Source: Anaeramoeba ignava
Lineage: Eukaryota; Metamonada; Anaeramoebidae
Direction of reading: 5' to 3'
Assembly: GCA_028826165.1 (NCBI GenBank)
Contig: JAPDFW010000067.1
Location: 186,001-250,000, forward strand
Length of the DNA stretch: 64,000 bases
Shown here: positions 11,139-25,900 of the stretch, piece after piece
Layout: each line of letters starts with the position of its first letter
Position numbering within the stretch: position 1 is the first letter of the stretch
Position numbers and translations under genes: made by a program
The notes under the pieces: model-generated
What the model was told of the DNA's origin: nothing
Database searches by the model: none
The model's input: the letters and a program-made list of their open reading frames with translations, nothing else

Positions 11139-13800
11139 TTTAAAATAAAAAAAATGAAAATAAAAAAATGAAATTTATTTTTATTTTAAATTTAATTTAA
11201 TAATTTAAATTAATAAATAAAAATGTAAATAAATTATTTAAATAAATAAAATATTTGTTTAGAATAATATTATTTATATTTATTTTAATTTTAAATTTAA
11301 TTAAATAATTTTTATTCCACTTTTTTTTGATTTATTGATTTATTTAATTTAAAAATAATTTTAATTTAAATTAATAAATAAAAATGTAAATAAATTATTT
11401 AAATAAATAAAATATTTGCTTAAAATATTATTATTTATAATTATTTTAATTTTAAATTTAATTTAATAATTTTTATTCCACTTTTTGATTTTTAGTTTAT
11501 TTAATTTAAAAATAATTTTAATTTAAATTAATAAATAAAAATGAAAATAAATTATTTAAATAAATTAAAATATTTGTTTAGAATAATATTATTTATAATT
11601 ATTTTAATTTTAAATTTAATTTAATAATTTTTATTCCACTTTTTGATTTATTGATTTATTTAATTTATAAATAATTTTAGATTTAAATTAATAAATAAAA
11701 ATGTAAATAAATTATTTAAATAAATTAAATATTTGTTTAAAATAATATTATTTATAATTATTTTAATTTTAAATTTAATTAAATAATTTTTATTCCACTT
11801 TTTGATTTATTGATTTATTTAATTTTATAAATAATTTTTATTAATTAAATAAATAAAATGTAAATAAATTATTTAAATAAATAAAATATTTGCTTTAAAA
11901 TAATATAATTTATATTTATTTTTAATTTTAAATTTAATTAAATAATTTTTATTCCACTTTTTCATTTTTAATTTATTTTTATTTTAAATAATTTTAATTT
12001 AAATTAATTAATAAAAATGTAAATAAATTATTTAAATAAATAAAATATTTGTTTAAAATAATATTATTTATAATTATTTTTAATTTTAAATTTAATTTAA
12101 ATAATTTTTATTCCACTTTTTCATTTATTGATTTATTTTTATTTTTAAATAATTTTAATTTAAATTAATAAATAAAATGTAAAAATAAATTATTTAAATA
12201 AATTAATTATTTGTTTTAAAATAATATTATTTATATTTATTTTTAATTTTAAATTTAATTAAATAATTTTTATTCCACTTTTTGATTTATTGATTTATTT
12301 AATTTATAAATAATTTTAATTTAAATTAATAAATAAAAATGAAAATAAATTATTTTAAATAAATAAAATATTTGTTTAAAAATAATATTATTTATAATTA
12401 TTTTAATTTTAAAATTTAATTAAATAATTTTTATTCCACTTTTTGATTTATTGATTTATTTAATTTATAAGTAATTTTAATTTAAATTAATAAATAAAAA
12501 TGTAAATAAATTATTTAAATAAATAAAATATTTGTTTAAAATAATATAATTTATAATTATTTTAATTTTTAAATTTAATTAAATAATTTTTATTCCACTT
12601 TTTCATTTTTAATTTATTTAATTTATAAATAATTTTAATTTAAATTAATAAATAAAAATGTAAATAAATTATTTTAAATAAATTAATTATTTGTTTAGAA
12701 TAATATTATTTATAATTATTTTAATTTTAAATTTAATTAAATAATTTTTATTCCACTTTTTAATTTATTGGTTTATTTTTATTTTAAATAATTTTAATTT
12801 AAATTAATAAATAAAAATGTAAATAAATTATTTAAATAAATTAAATATTTGTTTAAAAAATAATATAATTTATATTTATTTTAATTTTAAATTTAATTAA
12901 ATAATTTTTATTCCACTTTTTCATTTTTAGTTTATTTTAATTTATAAATAATTTTAATTTAAATTAATTAATAAAAATGTAAATAAATTATTTAAATAAA
13001 TAAAATATTTGTTTTAAAATATTATTATTTATAATTATTTTAATTTTAAATTTAATTAAATAATTTTTATTCCACTTTTTGATTTATTGATTTATTTAAT
13101 TTAAAAATAATTTTAATTTTAAATTAATAAATAAAAATGAAAAATAAATTATTTAAATAAATTAAATATTTGTTTAAAATAATATTATTTATAATTATTT
13201 TAATTTTTAAATTTAATTAAATAATTTTTATTCCACTTTTTAATTTTTGATTTATTTAATTTATAAATAATTTTAATTTAAATTAATAAATAAAAAATGT
13301 AAATAAATTATTTAAATAAATTAATTATTTGTTTAAAATAATATTATTTATAATTATTTTAATTTTTAAATTTAATTAAATAATTTTTATTCCACTTTTT
13401 CGATTTATTGATTTAATTTATAAATAATTTTAATTTAAATTAATAAATAAAAATGTAAATAAATTATTTAAATAAATTAATTATTTGTTTAAAATAATAT
13501 AATTTATAATTATTTTAATTTTAAATTTAATTAAATAATTTTTATTCCACTTTTTTTTGATTTTTTTATTTAATTTATAAATAATTTTAATTTAAATTAA
13601 TTAATAAAAATGAAAATAAATTATTTAAATAAATAAAATATTTGCTTAAAATAATATTATTTATATTTATTTTAATTTTAAATTTAATTAAATAATTTTT
13701 ATTCCACTTTTTTTTGATTTTTTAATTTATTTAATTTATAAATAATTTTAGATTTAATTTAATAATTTTGTTCCACTTTTTAATTAGTTTTAATTTATTT
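11139..13800. repeat. 159-bp AT-rich tandem satellite between divergent genes
   Basis: Roughly 17 repeats are marked by the box TTCCACTTTT. It starts near 11315, 11476, 11634, 11793, 11952, 12111, 12273, 12434, 12593, 12751, 12911, 13070, 13231, 13390, 13545, 13702 and, after a short final unit, 13771. Spacing is 155-162 bp, mean close to 159. Each unit also carries an AATAAATAAAAATG(T)AAATAAATTA segment and an ATATTTGTTTAAAATAATAT segment. Units differ by small indels in A/T runs. No open frame is present. The array occupies nearly the whole intergenic space between the Man1/Src1-like gene (-) and the BEACH gene (+). Confidence 0.95.
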
Positions 13801-13828
13801 TTTAGAAAAAGAGAAAAGAGAAAAGAGA

Positions 13829-13880
13829 AGAAAAAAATTTTTTTTTCATTTTTTCTTTTTCATTTTTTTTTTTTCATTAT
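13829..13880 (+). promoter_or_regulatory. A/T-tract switch with TTTCATTTTTT motif upstream of the BEACH gene
   Basis: An A-run at 13829-13837 turns directly into a T-run, followed by TTTTCATTTTTTC and a second TTTTCATTTTTTT about 60-90 bp before the ATG at 13937. The same arrangement recurs before most start codons in the window, so I read it as a candidate core promoter or transcription start region. No TATA box is distinguishable in this AT background. Confidence 0.4.
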
Positions 13881-13936
13881 TTTTCTTTGATTTGTTTTTT
13901 TCTTAATTGTTATTTTTATTTTTTTTATTTTTCTTT

Positions 13937-16900
13937 ATGGCTTTCTTTAAAGGAATTTTTAAAAAAACAAAACAAACAAAAACAACAAAAACAACAAAAA
14001 ATTTTGATGTTTTTTCAAATGATTTTCCAATTGAAAGTAGTGGATTTTTAAATCATTCTCCATCAGGAGAAATAATAGAAGATTTATGGCAAACAAGAAA
14101 ACAAATAACAGACAATGTAATTTTTCAAAAAAGAAAAATTTCTCTTTAATAAATTTTAATTATTATTTTTTTTTGAAAAATTTTTAAAATTGGTTAATTT
14201 ATTTGTTTTTAAAGGATGCTTTAACTGAATGGTACATGAAACTTGGTACAACTTTTATTGAATTATATAATAATTGGGAACCTAATTATCAAGAAGATGA
14301 ATTTATAAAGCAAATTACACAAAAAACAAAAGAAGAAATGCAGAAGGAAGATCTTCAAAAAAATGAAAATAAACCAAAAAAAGGAAAAAGATTTAAATGG
14401 AAAAGAAAAGGAAAAAAAGATCAAAATAAACAAAATGAAGACGAAATAGATCCTGAAGTCTTAGAAAAAATTGTTATTCAAGAAGCAATCAATAAAGATT
14501 ATGCTCAACCTACAGAATTTATAATTCGATTTCTTCGTGTTTTAATTACTTTTAAAACTGATTTAATGAAAGGTAATTTTTAATTTTTTCAATTTATAAT
14601 TTTTCCAATTTAAAATTTTTTCAATTTAAAATTTTTTCATTAAGAAATTGAAAAAAGAATTTCAAATCAACAAGCAGAACTTAATATTTTAACAGCTGTT
14701 TCACTTGAAGTTATATCTATTTTATCTCGTTCAAAATTTAATAGAAATCGTTTAATCAATTATGGTTTATTTCAAGAAGTTGTTGAAATTGCAACTTTAA
14801 CAAATACTTTATTTTCTTTTTTTCTAAATAAGGTTTTAATCAATTTTTAATCAACAAAAATTTTTTGTGTTCATTTCCTTGTTTTTTCTTTCTTCAGGAT
14901 TTACAATCAAAACAAAAAGAAAAAGAAAAAGAAGATAAAATTATCACTTTAAATCTCTTTCAAACACAAAATTTATTATTGATTGAATTTCTAATTACAA
15001 AGATTTTAGATATAATTTCACATTTTTCAATGATTAAACCAACATATTTAAATGAATCATTTTTCTCAAATTTTTCCCAATCAGATAAATCTGATCTTGA
15101 ATGGATAATTAAATCAGGATTAATTGATTCACTTGTTAGTAAGTATTTAATTTTATTATTTTAAAAATTTTTTTTAAATATTTAATATATTTTTTTTAAG
15201 GCTGCCTTGAAAAAATGAGGAAATTAAATGAATTCGTTCTTTTTAATCAAATTCAATACAATATCCAAATCAATTTAATCAACACAATGCTTGTAATATC
15301 AAGTTCAGGTCTTCTTTCCAATGAAACATTTTACAGAATCACAGATATATTAATCGGAATGTTATTACGTCCAAATTTATCACTTCCAGGATTAAAAATT
15401 CATTCATTCGAAGAATCACAAACAAATAACCAAAATAACTCACAAGAAAAATCAGATAAACCAATAATAACAACTGATGTTCTTTACTATTTTTGGATCC
15501 CAAATTATCACCAAGAACACAATCCAGATTTATCTGGAAACGATCTTTTATCAACAGAACAAACTCAAAATATAGAATTTCAAATCAGAATAGTTATTCT
15601 TCAATTATTTAGGGAATTAATTGCTGATAATGCAAATGCAGAAGTTCAAGTCGGAAAAAATGTTAAGTTTTCTCATTTATGTGATTTTATTCTTTGGGTT
15701 GCTCAAAATTTTCCTTCTGATATTGTTGCCAGTTTTATTCAAGAGAATAATAATTTAATTGAAACAAAACTAACAGAAATTTCAAAAAAGAAAAAAGAGC
15801 AATTATTGGACCAAATCAAAAGACAATCAAAAGAAACTACTCCTATTCAATTTAATTTTAGTTCAAATATTGATTTCCGTTTGAATGAAAAAAATATTTA
15901 TGATCCTGAAGGTAAAACAAATAAATTTTTCATCCAAAAAATAAATCCCATTTTAAAATATCTTCTTTTTAAAAAGAATTCAAAAATAATTTACCAAGAG
16001 AAGTTCTTATAACCAAAAATTTTGACATTTCTCAATGCAATCGAATTACAAAACCTGTTCGTAAAGTTCAAAATGTTGACAATCCTTATATTCATAGATT
16101 ATTCCAAATTTTAGGAGATATTTGTCTTGAAAGTACAAATAATTCACAAGCAATTCGCCAATTAAAATCAAACCAAGAAAATATTTCAAATACAAATACA
16201 AATACAAATAAAAGCAAAAACAAAAACAAAAATAAAAATAAAAATAAAAATGAAAATGAAAATGAGGAAAAGGATGAAGTTTCACAATCATGGAAAAATA
16301 TTCAAACTTGGACTTCTACATCTGAAATTAATATGAGAATTAAAGATAGGATTTTATTTGTTTGCTTGGATTTATTTCATTATAATTTTCATAAATCATT
16401 CACAAATACAAACGCAAGAAATTTTGTACTTTCAATTTCTCCTCAACTTCAAGTAAATAACAAAAGCAAAAATGAAAAGATTAAAAAAAATAATTTTTGT
16501 TTTTAAATAATTTTGTTTTTTTTAGTATGAAGTTCTAATGCTATTCGCAAATAGTTTGGATCAGGAAAGTTTAGATCTTTTAGGATCAAGAAATTTATGG
16601 AAAATATTCTTTTCAAATTTTTTCTATTATGAATTAAATAATGATTTTATTGGACCTCCAAAATCAGAAGAATTACTTTTCCAAATATCTGATTATTTAT
16701 TCAAATTCATTACATATGTTGGTTCAAATGAAAAAATAACAAATATTGAGGAATGCAAAGCTTTAGTTAATTTAATCAAAGAAAATTGGTTTAATTTGAA
16801 TGTTATCACGCAAGCATTAGATTCATTGATAGTCATTTTAAAAAATGTTCCCAAAATGACAATATCTTCACTTTATCAAATTAAAGCAATCAAAATATTC

Positions 16901-19900
16901 ACCGATTTATCAAAGGATTTATTTGAATTTCAAACATTCCAAAATTGTTTAAATGAAGAACAAAAGAAGAAATATATTAATGAATGTGCTACTACTAAAG
17001 AATGGATATTTGAATCAGAAACCAAAAAATATTCGCTTGATTTGGTTTATGAGATTCGGCTCAAATTATTTGAGGTTATTGATATATTCTTCATTGATTT
17101 TGAAATGAGATCAAAATTTATTGAAGAAAATGACCAGAATTTAGCTTTAATTAAGCTATTATTGTGCCTACTTCTTGAGCCTCAAATCCAAAAATACTCA
17201 TTGTATCAATTGGCTAGATTTATGCTTGCTGCACCTGAAGAAACACCATCCTTAATTTGGTTTGAATTGTTCACATCATTTGTAGAATTTTTAATGTCTA
17301 TTCATCAAAAACAAGAAAGAATAATGTCTCAAAAATCACAAAGTCATAAATTCATTTTATTGATAAAATCCATTCTTTTTGCAACTTCTTCTTGTATTTT
17401 TCAACATCAAAACCCTTTGCAACAACTTTTTGTATCTGCGGGTTCTTTTAAAATGCTTGTCACATTTTTGAGTAGTTCTCTGTTTGGGAATAATTTAATT
17501 GTGGATGTTTTGAAAATGTTTATTGAATTGTTTCGAGGAAATAGAGAAAACATGCTTGAATTCAAATATGATGTTGGATACAAAAACTTGGAAAATTTGA
17601 TATATAATGCTGAGCTCCAAAAACCATCAATTTCAACTTATAATTTATTATTGAATATGGTTGTTAACAATAATTATTCTCCACCCATTTTTGAAAATGA
17701 AAATGATTTGGATAACGCGAATCAAAACGAGTATTATCATGATGATTATTTTAACGGGATGTTCCCATATATTGATTATAATTATTTTGATAAGGAAAAG
17801 AATTTTTTGATCCAAAATCCAGAAGTTATAATGATAATGTTTGAAATGTTTTCAAAAGGAAAAAGAAAAGAAGATTTGCAGATATTTTATAATTTGTTGG
17901 AAACATTTTCTGAAATTTGTGAAATGTCAATTCATAATGCATCTTGTTGTTGTGAAGTTGGACTTGTTTCTTTTCTTGCAAATTTGATACCGAATCTTCA
18001 ATCATATGAAGAATATTTCGAAAAAGAAAAAGAAGATGAAGATGAAGAGAAAAAAAAATTATTGCAAATAGTTCTTGAACAAACAATAAGATTACTTGGT
18101 GTTATTGGATCACATAGTATGACTGTCAAAGAATTGAAAACTTTGTTTATTTTGCTGAAAAGTTTGAAAGGAGACTTTCGTCCGCCTTATTCTCATTTAT
18201 TATTAGAAGCAATGCAAAAAATGCTTGGTTCAAAAAGTATTGACAAGAAAATACAACCAAAAGTATTTTTTGATTTCAATGGAAGATCATCATGTCTTGA
18301 AATACCACAACTTGATAAATGGCCATCATCAAAAGGATACTCGTTTTCAACATGGTTGAGAGTGGAAAACTTTGAAGATCCTTTAAGCAAACCAAATTAT
18401 GAACCAAGAATATTGAGTTTTTTAAATGAAAGTGGTCATGGTATTGAAATATACTTCAAATACAGGAAACAAGCAAATAATTCAGATCCAAAATCCAAAT
18501 CAAGCACAAATACAAACATCGAAAACGAAATTATACCAAATGTAAATCAGACAAAAACAAAATCCAGGAAAAAATATAAAACAATAAGCCTCAATAACTT
18601 GAAGTTGGATTTACAAGAGATGAATGAAAATAGTGAAGATCAAAATTTGGATTTGTCTCGGTATTCTGAACCCATTGCAGATTTAGTTTTGAAAGTTGTT
18701 TTGCCAAATAAAGTTGATTATTGCACTTTTCCCTTTTATATATCATTAAGAAAATGGTGTTTTTTCGCAATTACCCATTCATCACCAAGATGGACTTCAT
18801 CAGGAGAAGTTAAATTTTATATTGATGGTTTTTTTGTTGGCAAATATCCATTAGAATATCCAAATATTGACTTTCCATTGACAAAAAACAGGATTGGATC
18901 AAATTTCATCGTAAAGCAAAAAGATAATTCAAATACTCAAGGAAACCATTTTTTTGGGCAAATGGGAACAATTTATTTCTTTACAGATGCTCTTCATCAA
19001 ACACAAATTACAGGAATATATCAATTAGGACCTGATTATATGTCTTCTTTTGAAGATGCATCATTCAATTTAGCTTCAAACACACCAAATAGCCCAAGAA
19101 TAATAAGAAAAACGATGAGTTATTCAGGAAGTCCTCTTACATCTCCATATACTATCAACGCATTAGATGGATCTTTAGCAGAAAAAATATTTTTCAATTT
19201 CAATAGTAAAGCTTGCGATCTTCATTATTGTATTGACCAAAGTCCTGTTTCTGTAATTCAAAAGGCAAAAATTGTTGGAATGTTTAAGTATGTTTCAAGA
19301 GATTTGGAAGATATTATTCATTGTTTAGGAGGAATCAAAATATTATTCCCGCTTTTAGCTCAACTTGATCAACCAGCTGCTTCTCCTCAAAATTTAAAAT
19401 TTTTAAATATGGATAATTTTCCAAAAGAAAAAGAAAATGAAAATGAACAAAATCAAACAAATTTAATGGATTTTAATTCTTTAAAGCAAATGATTGATTA
19501 TTCAATCGATCCAAATATGTCAGGACAAATATTACAGTTAATCTTCCAAATGTTAGTTCAAAATCTATCTAATCAAGAAGATATGAAACGTTCTTATGGA
19601 TTTCAAATAATAAGCCATCTTCTACAAACATTTTCACCAAAACATATCACAATAAATGTTGTTAAATCACTGAAAACATTTATTATGTCAATTCAAAACC
19701 AAGATTTATTAACAGATTTAATTAACAATTTTGTCTTGGATTTCGATAATTGGATATATAGTAGTTTTGAAGTTCAAATCAAATTGATTAAACAAGTATT
19801 TTCGAAGTTATTAGTCCCAAATCCTTTAAATAATTTCCATGGTAAAATCTCAACTCAAGATATTATGAATATTCTTCGTTTATACTATTGGATTACAGCA

Positions 19901-22900
19901 GAAACTTATTCAAAAGGAATTGAGAATAGATTCCATTCAGTAACAAAAGAACTGATTGGAAAAAGACCTTCTCTTGAAGAATCAAAACAAATCCGCAAAT
20001 TGTTAGTTCAATGTATCACTAATTTGATTTTGCATTCACAAAATTCACAAGAAATTTCATCAGTCATTATGTATTCGTTTGCAATGATTGATATTAACCA
20101 TAGTGATGAGATTAAAGATATTCTTTTGGTTATTCATGATTTAATTCATACAGATGCTAAATGTAAGGAATGGTCAAATAATTATAATAAAGATTCTGAG
20201 AATCAAAATCAAAACCAAAAAAAGCAAATTGAAAAAGAAACAGAAGCTCAGAAATTGAAACTTCTTGATTCTCTCAATTCTTTCAAGTTTATGGATACTT
20301 TTATTATATTTCTCAATTCTGATGATGATGATCTTCGTGCATTATCATTGCATATTTTATATGATTTAGGGAATTACTCAGATTTATATCCGAAGAAGAA
20401 ATGGAAAAGTAGATTAATCTCAAAAAAAGGATATGAAACAATACATAACATTTTGATAAGTCATTCGTTTACAAAAAAAATATGTAATGTTTTGTTCTCA
20501 ATATTAGTTTCATCGCAAGTTGAAATTACTGATCAAGAAAAAAAGCATTACTATCTTATAAAAAGATCAAGTGTTTTAGAAACAATTTTTTATTTAATCC
20601 AGAATAACGATCCAAAAGAATTGACAGTCCATGCAACCAATACAATTATTAATATATTAAAAGGAAATGATACAAACAAAGAAATTATGATCAAGCAATT
20701 TGGATGGCAGCAATGGTTGATTGATATATATCTTTCCAAAATGAATAAACAGCAAACTGCTGAAGACGAACAAAATATTGAAGATGCGCAAAAATTTCAG
20801 TTGTTCAAAAAGCAAATTATTGAAGGGATTTTCACAATATTTCGTATCATCCATATTTATAGTATTTTTAGTGATAAAAACGGCACTCAATGCTTTGAGC
20901 AAACTACACATTTTGTTCAAAATACTTCGTGGGAAACGGAAAATATGGAAATTAATTTTTTGCGTAGACTTTATTCAGATATCATTTCTGAGATTAAACA
21001 ATTGATAAGCGAAAAGAAAGGAATTAAAAATGTTGTAACAAATTCAGCAATTTTTGCTGATAATTTCATTAGTTTGTCAGATTTGTTTTCCAAGTTTGTT
21101 AGCTTTACATTTAAAGAGATTCCAAAAACAACATCTGAAAATGCACCGATACCAACCACAGTATCATCAATCAAAGATGGAGAGAAAAAACTTTTACGAA
21201 AAGAATCAATAGCTCTGAACCAGAAATTCAAAAACAAAAAAACAATTAGAAGAACATTAGGGCCAGATTATTTCCGTATTTTAAATGAGTCTCGAAAATC
21301 ATCGAATCAAGAAAAAAAACCAAATGAAATGCAAGAGATTGACGAATTATTAACGATTCATAAGAATTATGGTGATTTTATTCTAACAAGTCAATTCAGG
21401 ATGAAGGGAATGGATTGGGAAGATTTGGATATTATTAAAGATTTTATCAATTTGTTTTCTGAAATTGGATTGGTTTACTTAACAAAAAGCAAGTCTGTGA
21501 TTTCTGAAAAGGAAAAATTGAAGTTTATTATCCAAAATATCATTTCTATAATTTTAAACGGTATCAAAAATTTTGAGATTGAGCAAAGTGATTGGTTTTT
21601 TGAAAAATTATACGATATCTTCGGCACAATCCAAAAAATATCATCTCTTAAACCTATTAGAAATGGGATTGCATCGATCATACTTTCATACTTATTTTCA
21701 GCACTTGAAGACTCAAAAAATCAAACAAAAAAACAAGGGATTAAAAGAAAAGACTCAATGAGTCAAATTCCATTACAAAATTTTGGAGGAAATGAACTTG
21801 AGATTTCTACTTTAGAACTTTTTGATTTTTCGCAAAAATCACCTTTATCGAGTGTATCAGAAAAAAAGCCATTTGAACAAATATTATTAGAACATATCCA
21901 AAAAATATTCAAGAAATCATATTCGTTTCTTGCAAGCACTGTTCGAGATAAATCAGGCATTCTTCTTCTTCCAAATAACAAATCAAACTCATATATTTTC
22001 CATCAAACAAAAGAGCAACTTATCGCAAGATTTAGCAGTCCTGATTGGAAATTTGCGATTGAAGATTTTTTCCACAAGGAAGTTGATAAATTTCGGATTG
22101 AAAAAGAAATTGAATGCAAAATTTATTCACAAGAAATTATAACTTCAGTTCAAGAATTGCAAATAAATATCAACAAGGAATTAACAGACAAAATGCAATC
22201 TATGAAAAAAACAACCAACGAATTGTTGAATAAATGGTTTCCATCAAAAGTGCGAGAGGAAAACCAGAGAATTGCGAAATTGGTTGAATTAAAAACAAAG
22301 AAGAAGGCAATATCCGCAAGAAAATGGACTTGGGCACTTAGAAGTGTAAGTAATGAAAGAGGACCTTGGGGATCTCGAGATTCCTCAATTCCGATTCATT
22401 GGAAACTTGACAGAACAGAAGATGATCATCATCGACGCAAAAAACTGAAACAGAACTATCATTTCGATAACCACTTTGATGCCTCAATAAGAAGAGATGA
22501 AAGTTCACGAGAAGCAGCAGATAAAATCATTATCGAAACATACGACAAAATGCAGCTTGAGAAAATGACAAATCAAGCGAAGAAATCACTTTCTGGAATT
22601 AAAATGATTGCAAATATTGATGGAGAAGATAATGCAGAAGATGAATTTGATGACAGCACAGTGAATTACAACAAAGATGAAATATCAACAATGGAATCCA
22701 ATGAAAACACACCCACAAATATAAATGTTAAGAAAGTTATATATCGAACAGAATGCTCTTTAGTTGCTCCGCTCACAATCATACCCGGAATTCTTGAAAT
22801 ATCAACAAAATCACTTGATTTTTATCCAAATAAAGAGGCTGCAATTGAAGCCAATAAGGATTCTACACTTGATAAATACAATATTCTTAATAGAAGTGCT

Positions 22901-25900
22901 GATACTATTTTTAAAGACCGTTCTTGGCAATTGAAAGAAATTCGAAAAGTTTATAAAAGATCATACAGACTAAGACAATCCGGATTGGAAATATTTTTAA
23001 CCAACAAGAAAAATTTCTTCCTTCATTTTCCAAAACAGAATAGAAATGTTGTTTTCCGAAAAATTATCAATTTGAAATTGCCTAATATTTTCAAAATTGA
23101 TTCAGGAAGACCTTCAGAATGGCTTCGAAAAACACATCTTACTAAAAAATGGCAGAAGAGACAAATATCCAATTTTGATTATTTAATGGAATTGAATGTT
23201 ATTGCTGGAAGAACATATAATGATGTTTCTCAGTATCCTGTATTTCCTTGGATAATCTCAGATTATGATTCAGAAGATTTGGATTTGAATGATGATAAAA
23301 CATTTAGAGATCTTTCAAAGCCTATTGGAGCGTTAAATGAAAAGAGGCTTCAAGAATTTATTGATAGATATGAAAGTTTCGAAGATCCAGATAATGTTAT
23401 TCCACCATTTTATTATGGTTCACATTATTCAAGCACTGGTAAATATTTTAATTTAATTTTAATTTCAAATTTAATTTTCAAAATGAATTTTAATTTCAAA
23501 ATGAATTTTAATTTCAAATTTAATTATAATTTCAAAATGAATTTTAATTTCAAAATGAATTTTAAATTTAAATTATAAAAGCAATTATTTTGTACTATTT
23601 AATCAGAATGGAACCATTTACAACTTTGTCAATTAAATTACAAGGAGGAAAATTCGATCATGCAGACCGTTTATTTAGTTCGATTGGACAAACATGGAAA
23701 AATTGTTTAACAAATTCTTCAGATGTTAAAGAATTGATTCCTGAATTTTATTATTTCCCAGAATTCCTTCAAAATTTTAATCAATTTGATTTGGGAAAAA
23801 CACAAAATGAATCAATAATAGGAGATATAATTCTTCCCAAATGGGCAAAAAATAGTGAAGATTTTATAAGAATAAACAGAAGAGCTTTAGAAAGTGAATA
23901 TGTTTCACAACATTTACACGAATGGATTGATTTGATTTTTGGATACAAACAAAAGGGAGAAGAAGCAAAAAAGGCATATAATATTTTCTATTATTTAACT
24001 TATGAAAATTCAGTTAATATTGATTTAATTACTGATGAAAGAGAAAGAAAAGCTATTGAAGAGCAAACTGAGTTTTTTGGACAAACACCAAGTCAAATAT
24101 TCACAAAACCACATCCAAAAAGATATTCACTTGCAGAATCAAATGCAATTCCTTTATATTGGGATTTTTCGAAATATGCAAAGATTTATACAAATTTTTT
24201 GGATTTAACAGATTCAGGAATTTTATTTGTTCATTTTGACAATCGTTTAACAATATTTGATAAGAAAAGATATCTTTCTGCATTCAAATTAATAGCAACA
24301 TCAACATCAACATCATCACCAAACAAATCAAATTCTTTATCTGGACAAACAGGAAATGAGAGTTTTGAAATTGGGAAGGAAGAAAGCAAACATCAACAAC
24401 ATCAACGTTCTGTCAAAAGCCGGAAATCATTTTACAAAATCAAGTCACGTTTATCTGTTAAATATAAAGCAAAACCTATTATATTTGATCAAGAAATTAA
24501 TAAAGATTTTCAAGATTTTAGTAAAATTTCAAATATTGATAAAAATCAAAATGAAAATCAAATTGAAAATAAAAATCAAAATCAAAATCAAAATCAAATT
24601 GAAAATCAAATTAAAAATCAAATTAAAAATGAAAATCAAAATCAAAATCAAAATCAAAATCAAAATCAAAATCAAAATGAAAATGAAAATGAAAATCAAA
24701 ATCAAAATCAAATTAAAAATCAAATTGAAATTGAAAATCAAAATCAAAATAAAAATCAAATTGAAAATCAAAATCAAATTGAAAATCAAAATGAAAATGA
24801 AAATCAAATTGAAAATGAAAATGAAAATCAAAATCAAAATCAAAATAAATTTGAAAATAAAAATCAAAATGAAAATGAAAATCAAAATCAAAATAAAAAT
24901 CAAAATAAAAATAAAAATAAATTTGAAAATGAAAATGAAAATAAAAATGAAATTAAAAATCAAAATCAAATTGAAATTCAAAATCAAAATCAAAATCAAA
25001 ATCAAAATCAAAATGAAAATCAAATTCAAAATCAAATTCAAAATCAAAATCAAAATCAAATTCAAAATCAAATTCAAAATCAAAATCAAAATCAAAATCA
25101 AAATCAAAATCAAATTGAAAATCAAAATGAAAATCAAAATCAAAATCAAAATCAAAATGAAAATGAAAATCAAAATCAAAATCAAAATCAAAATAAAAAT
25201 AAAAATAAAAATGAAAATGAAAATCAAAATCAAAATAAAAATCAAAATAAAAATCAAAATAAAAATCAAAATAATGAAAATGAAAATAAAAATGAAAATA
25301 AAAATGAAAATGAAAATGAAAATGAAAATGAAAATGAAAATGAAAATGAAAATGATACAGATACAGAAAATTTAAGTGAATCAGGAATCGAAAAAAATAA
25401 GCCAAAAGAAATGCAAAAAAGTCAAATTCAACCACAAGAAACAATAACAGAAATGACAAAACAAATAGAAAATGGAGAAGGACTTGTTTTTGAGGTTGAA
25501 TCATTGATGAAAGGAATCAAAAAAACAGTTGGAGTATCATTTGCATTTGGAATATCGAAGATGAGCAATTGTTTTGCAGTTTTAGAAAATGAAAAAATAT
25601 TTTTCAGTTGTGGATTTTGGGACAACAGCTTCAAATTAACAAATTTAGACAACTCCAAATTAATACAATCAATAACACAACATAAAGATATTGTAACATG
25701 TTTAGCAATTGATCATGAAATATTAGTAACAGGCTCAAGAGATACAACAGTAATGATTTGGAAAATTGATTTGAGAGAAGGAAAAGTAAAAGAAAAACCA
25801 AAGAATATTTTATATGGACATGATGATGAAGTAACAAGTGTGGATTTGAATCAAGAACTTGATATTGTTGTAAGTGGAGCCAAAGACGGAACTTGTATTA

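Noticed and set aside
11139-13800. CRISPR-like array
   Set aside because: Units are 159 bp, vary along their whole length, have no unique spacers, and the genome is eukaryotic.
11139-13800. Transposon or other mobile element as the source of the satellite or other intergenic DNA
   Set aside because: No transposase, reverse transcriptase, integrase or terminal inverted repeat is recognisable anywhere in the window.
24356-25375. Long alternative-frame and antisense ORFs of KIKIKM, FIFILI or FHFDF type
   Set aside because: These are shadow readings of the AAT-CAA/GAA microsatellite that encodes the N/Q/E tract; they have no complex sequence.
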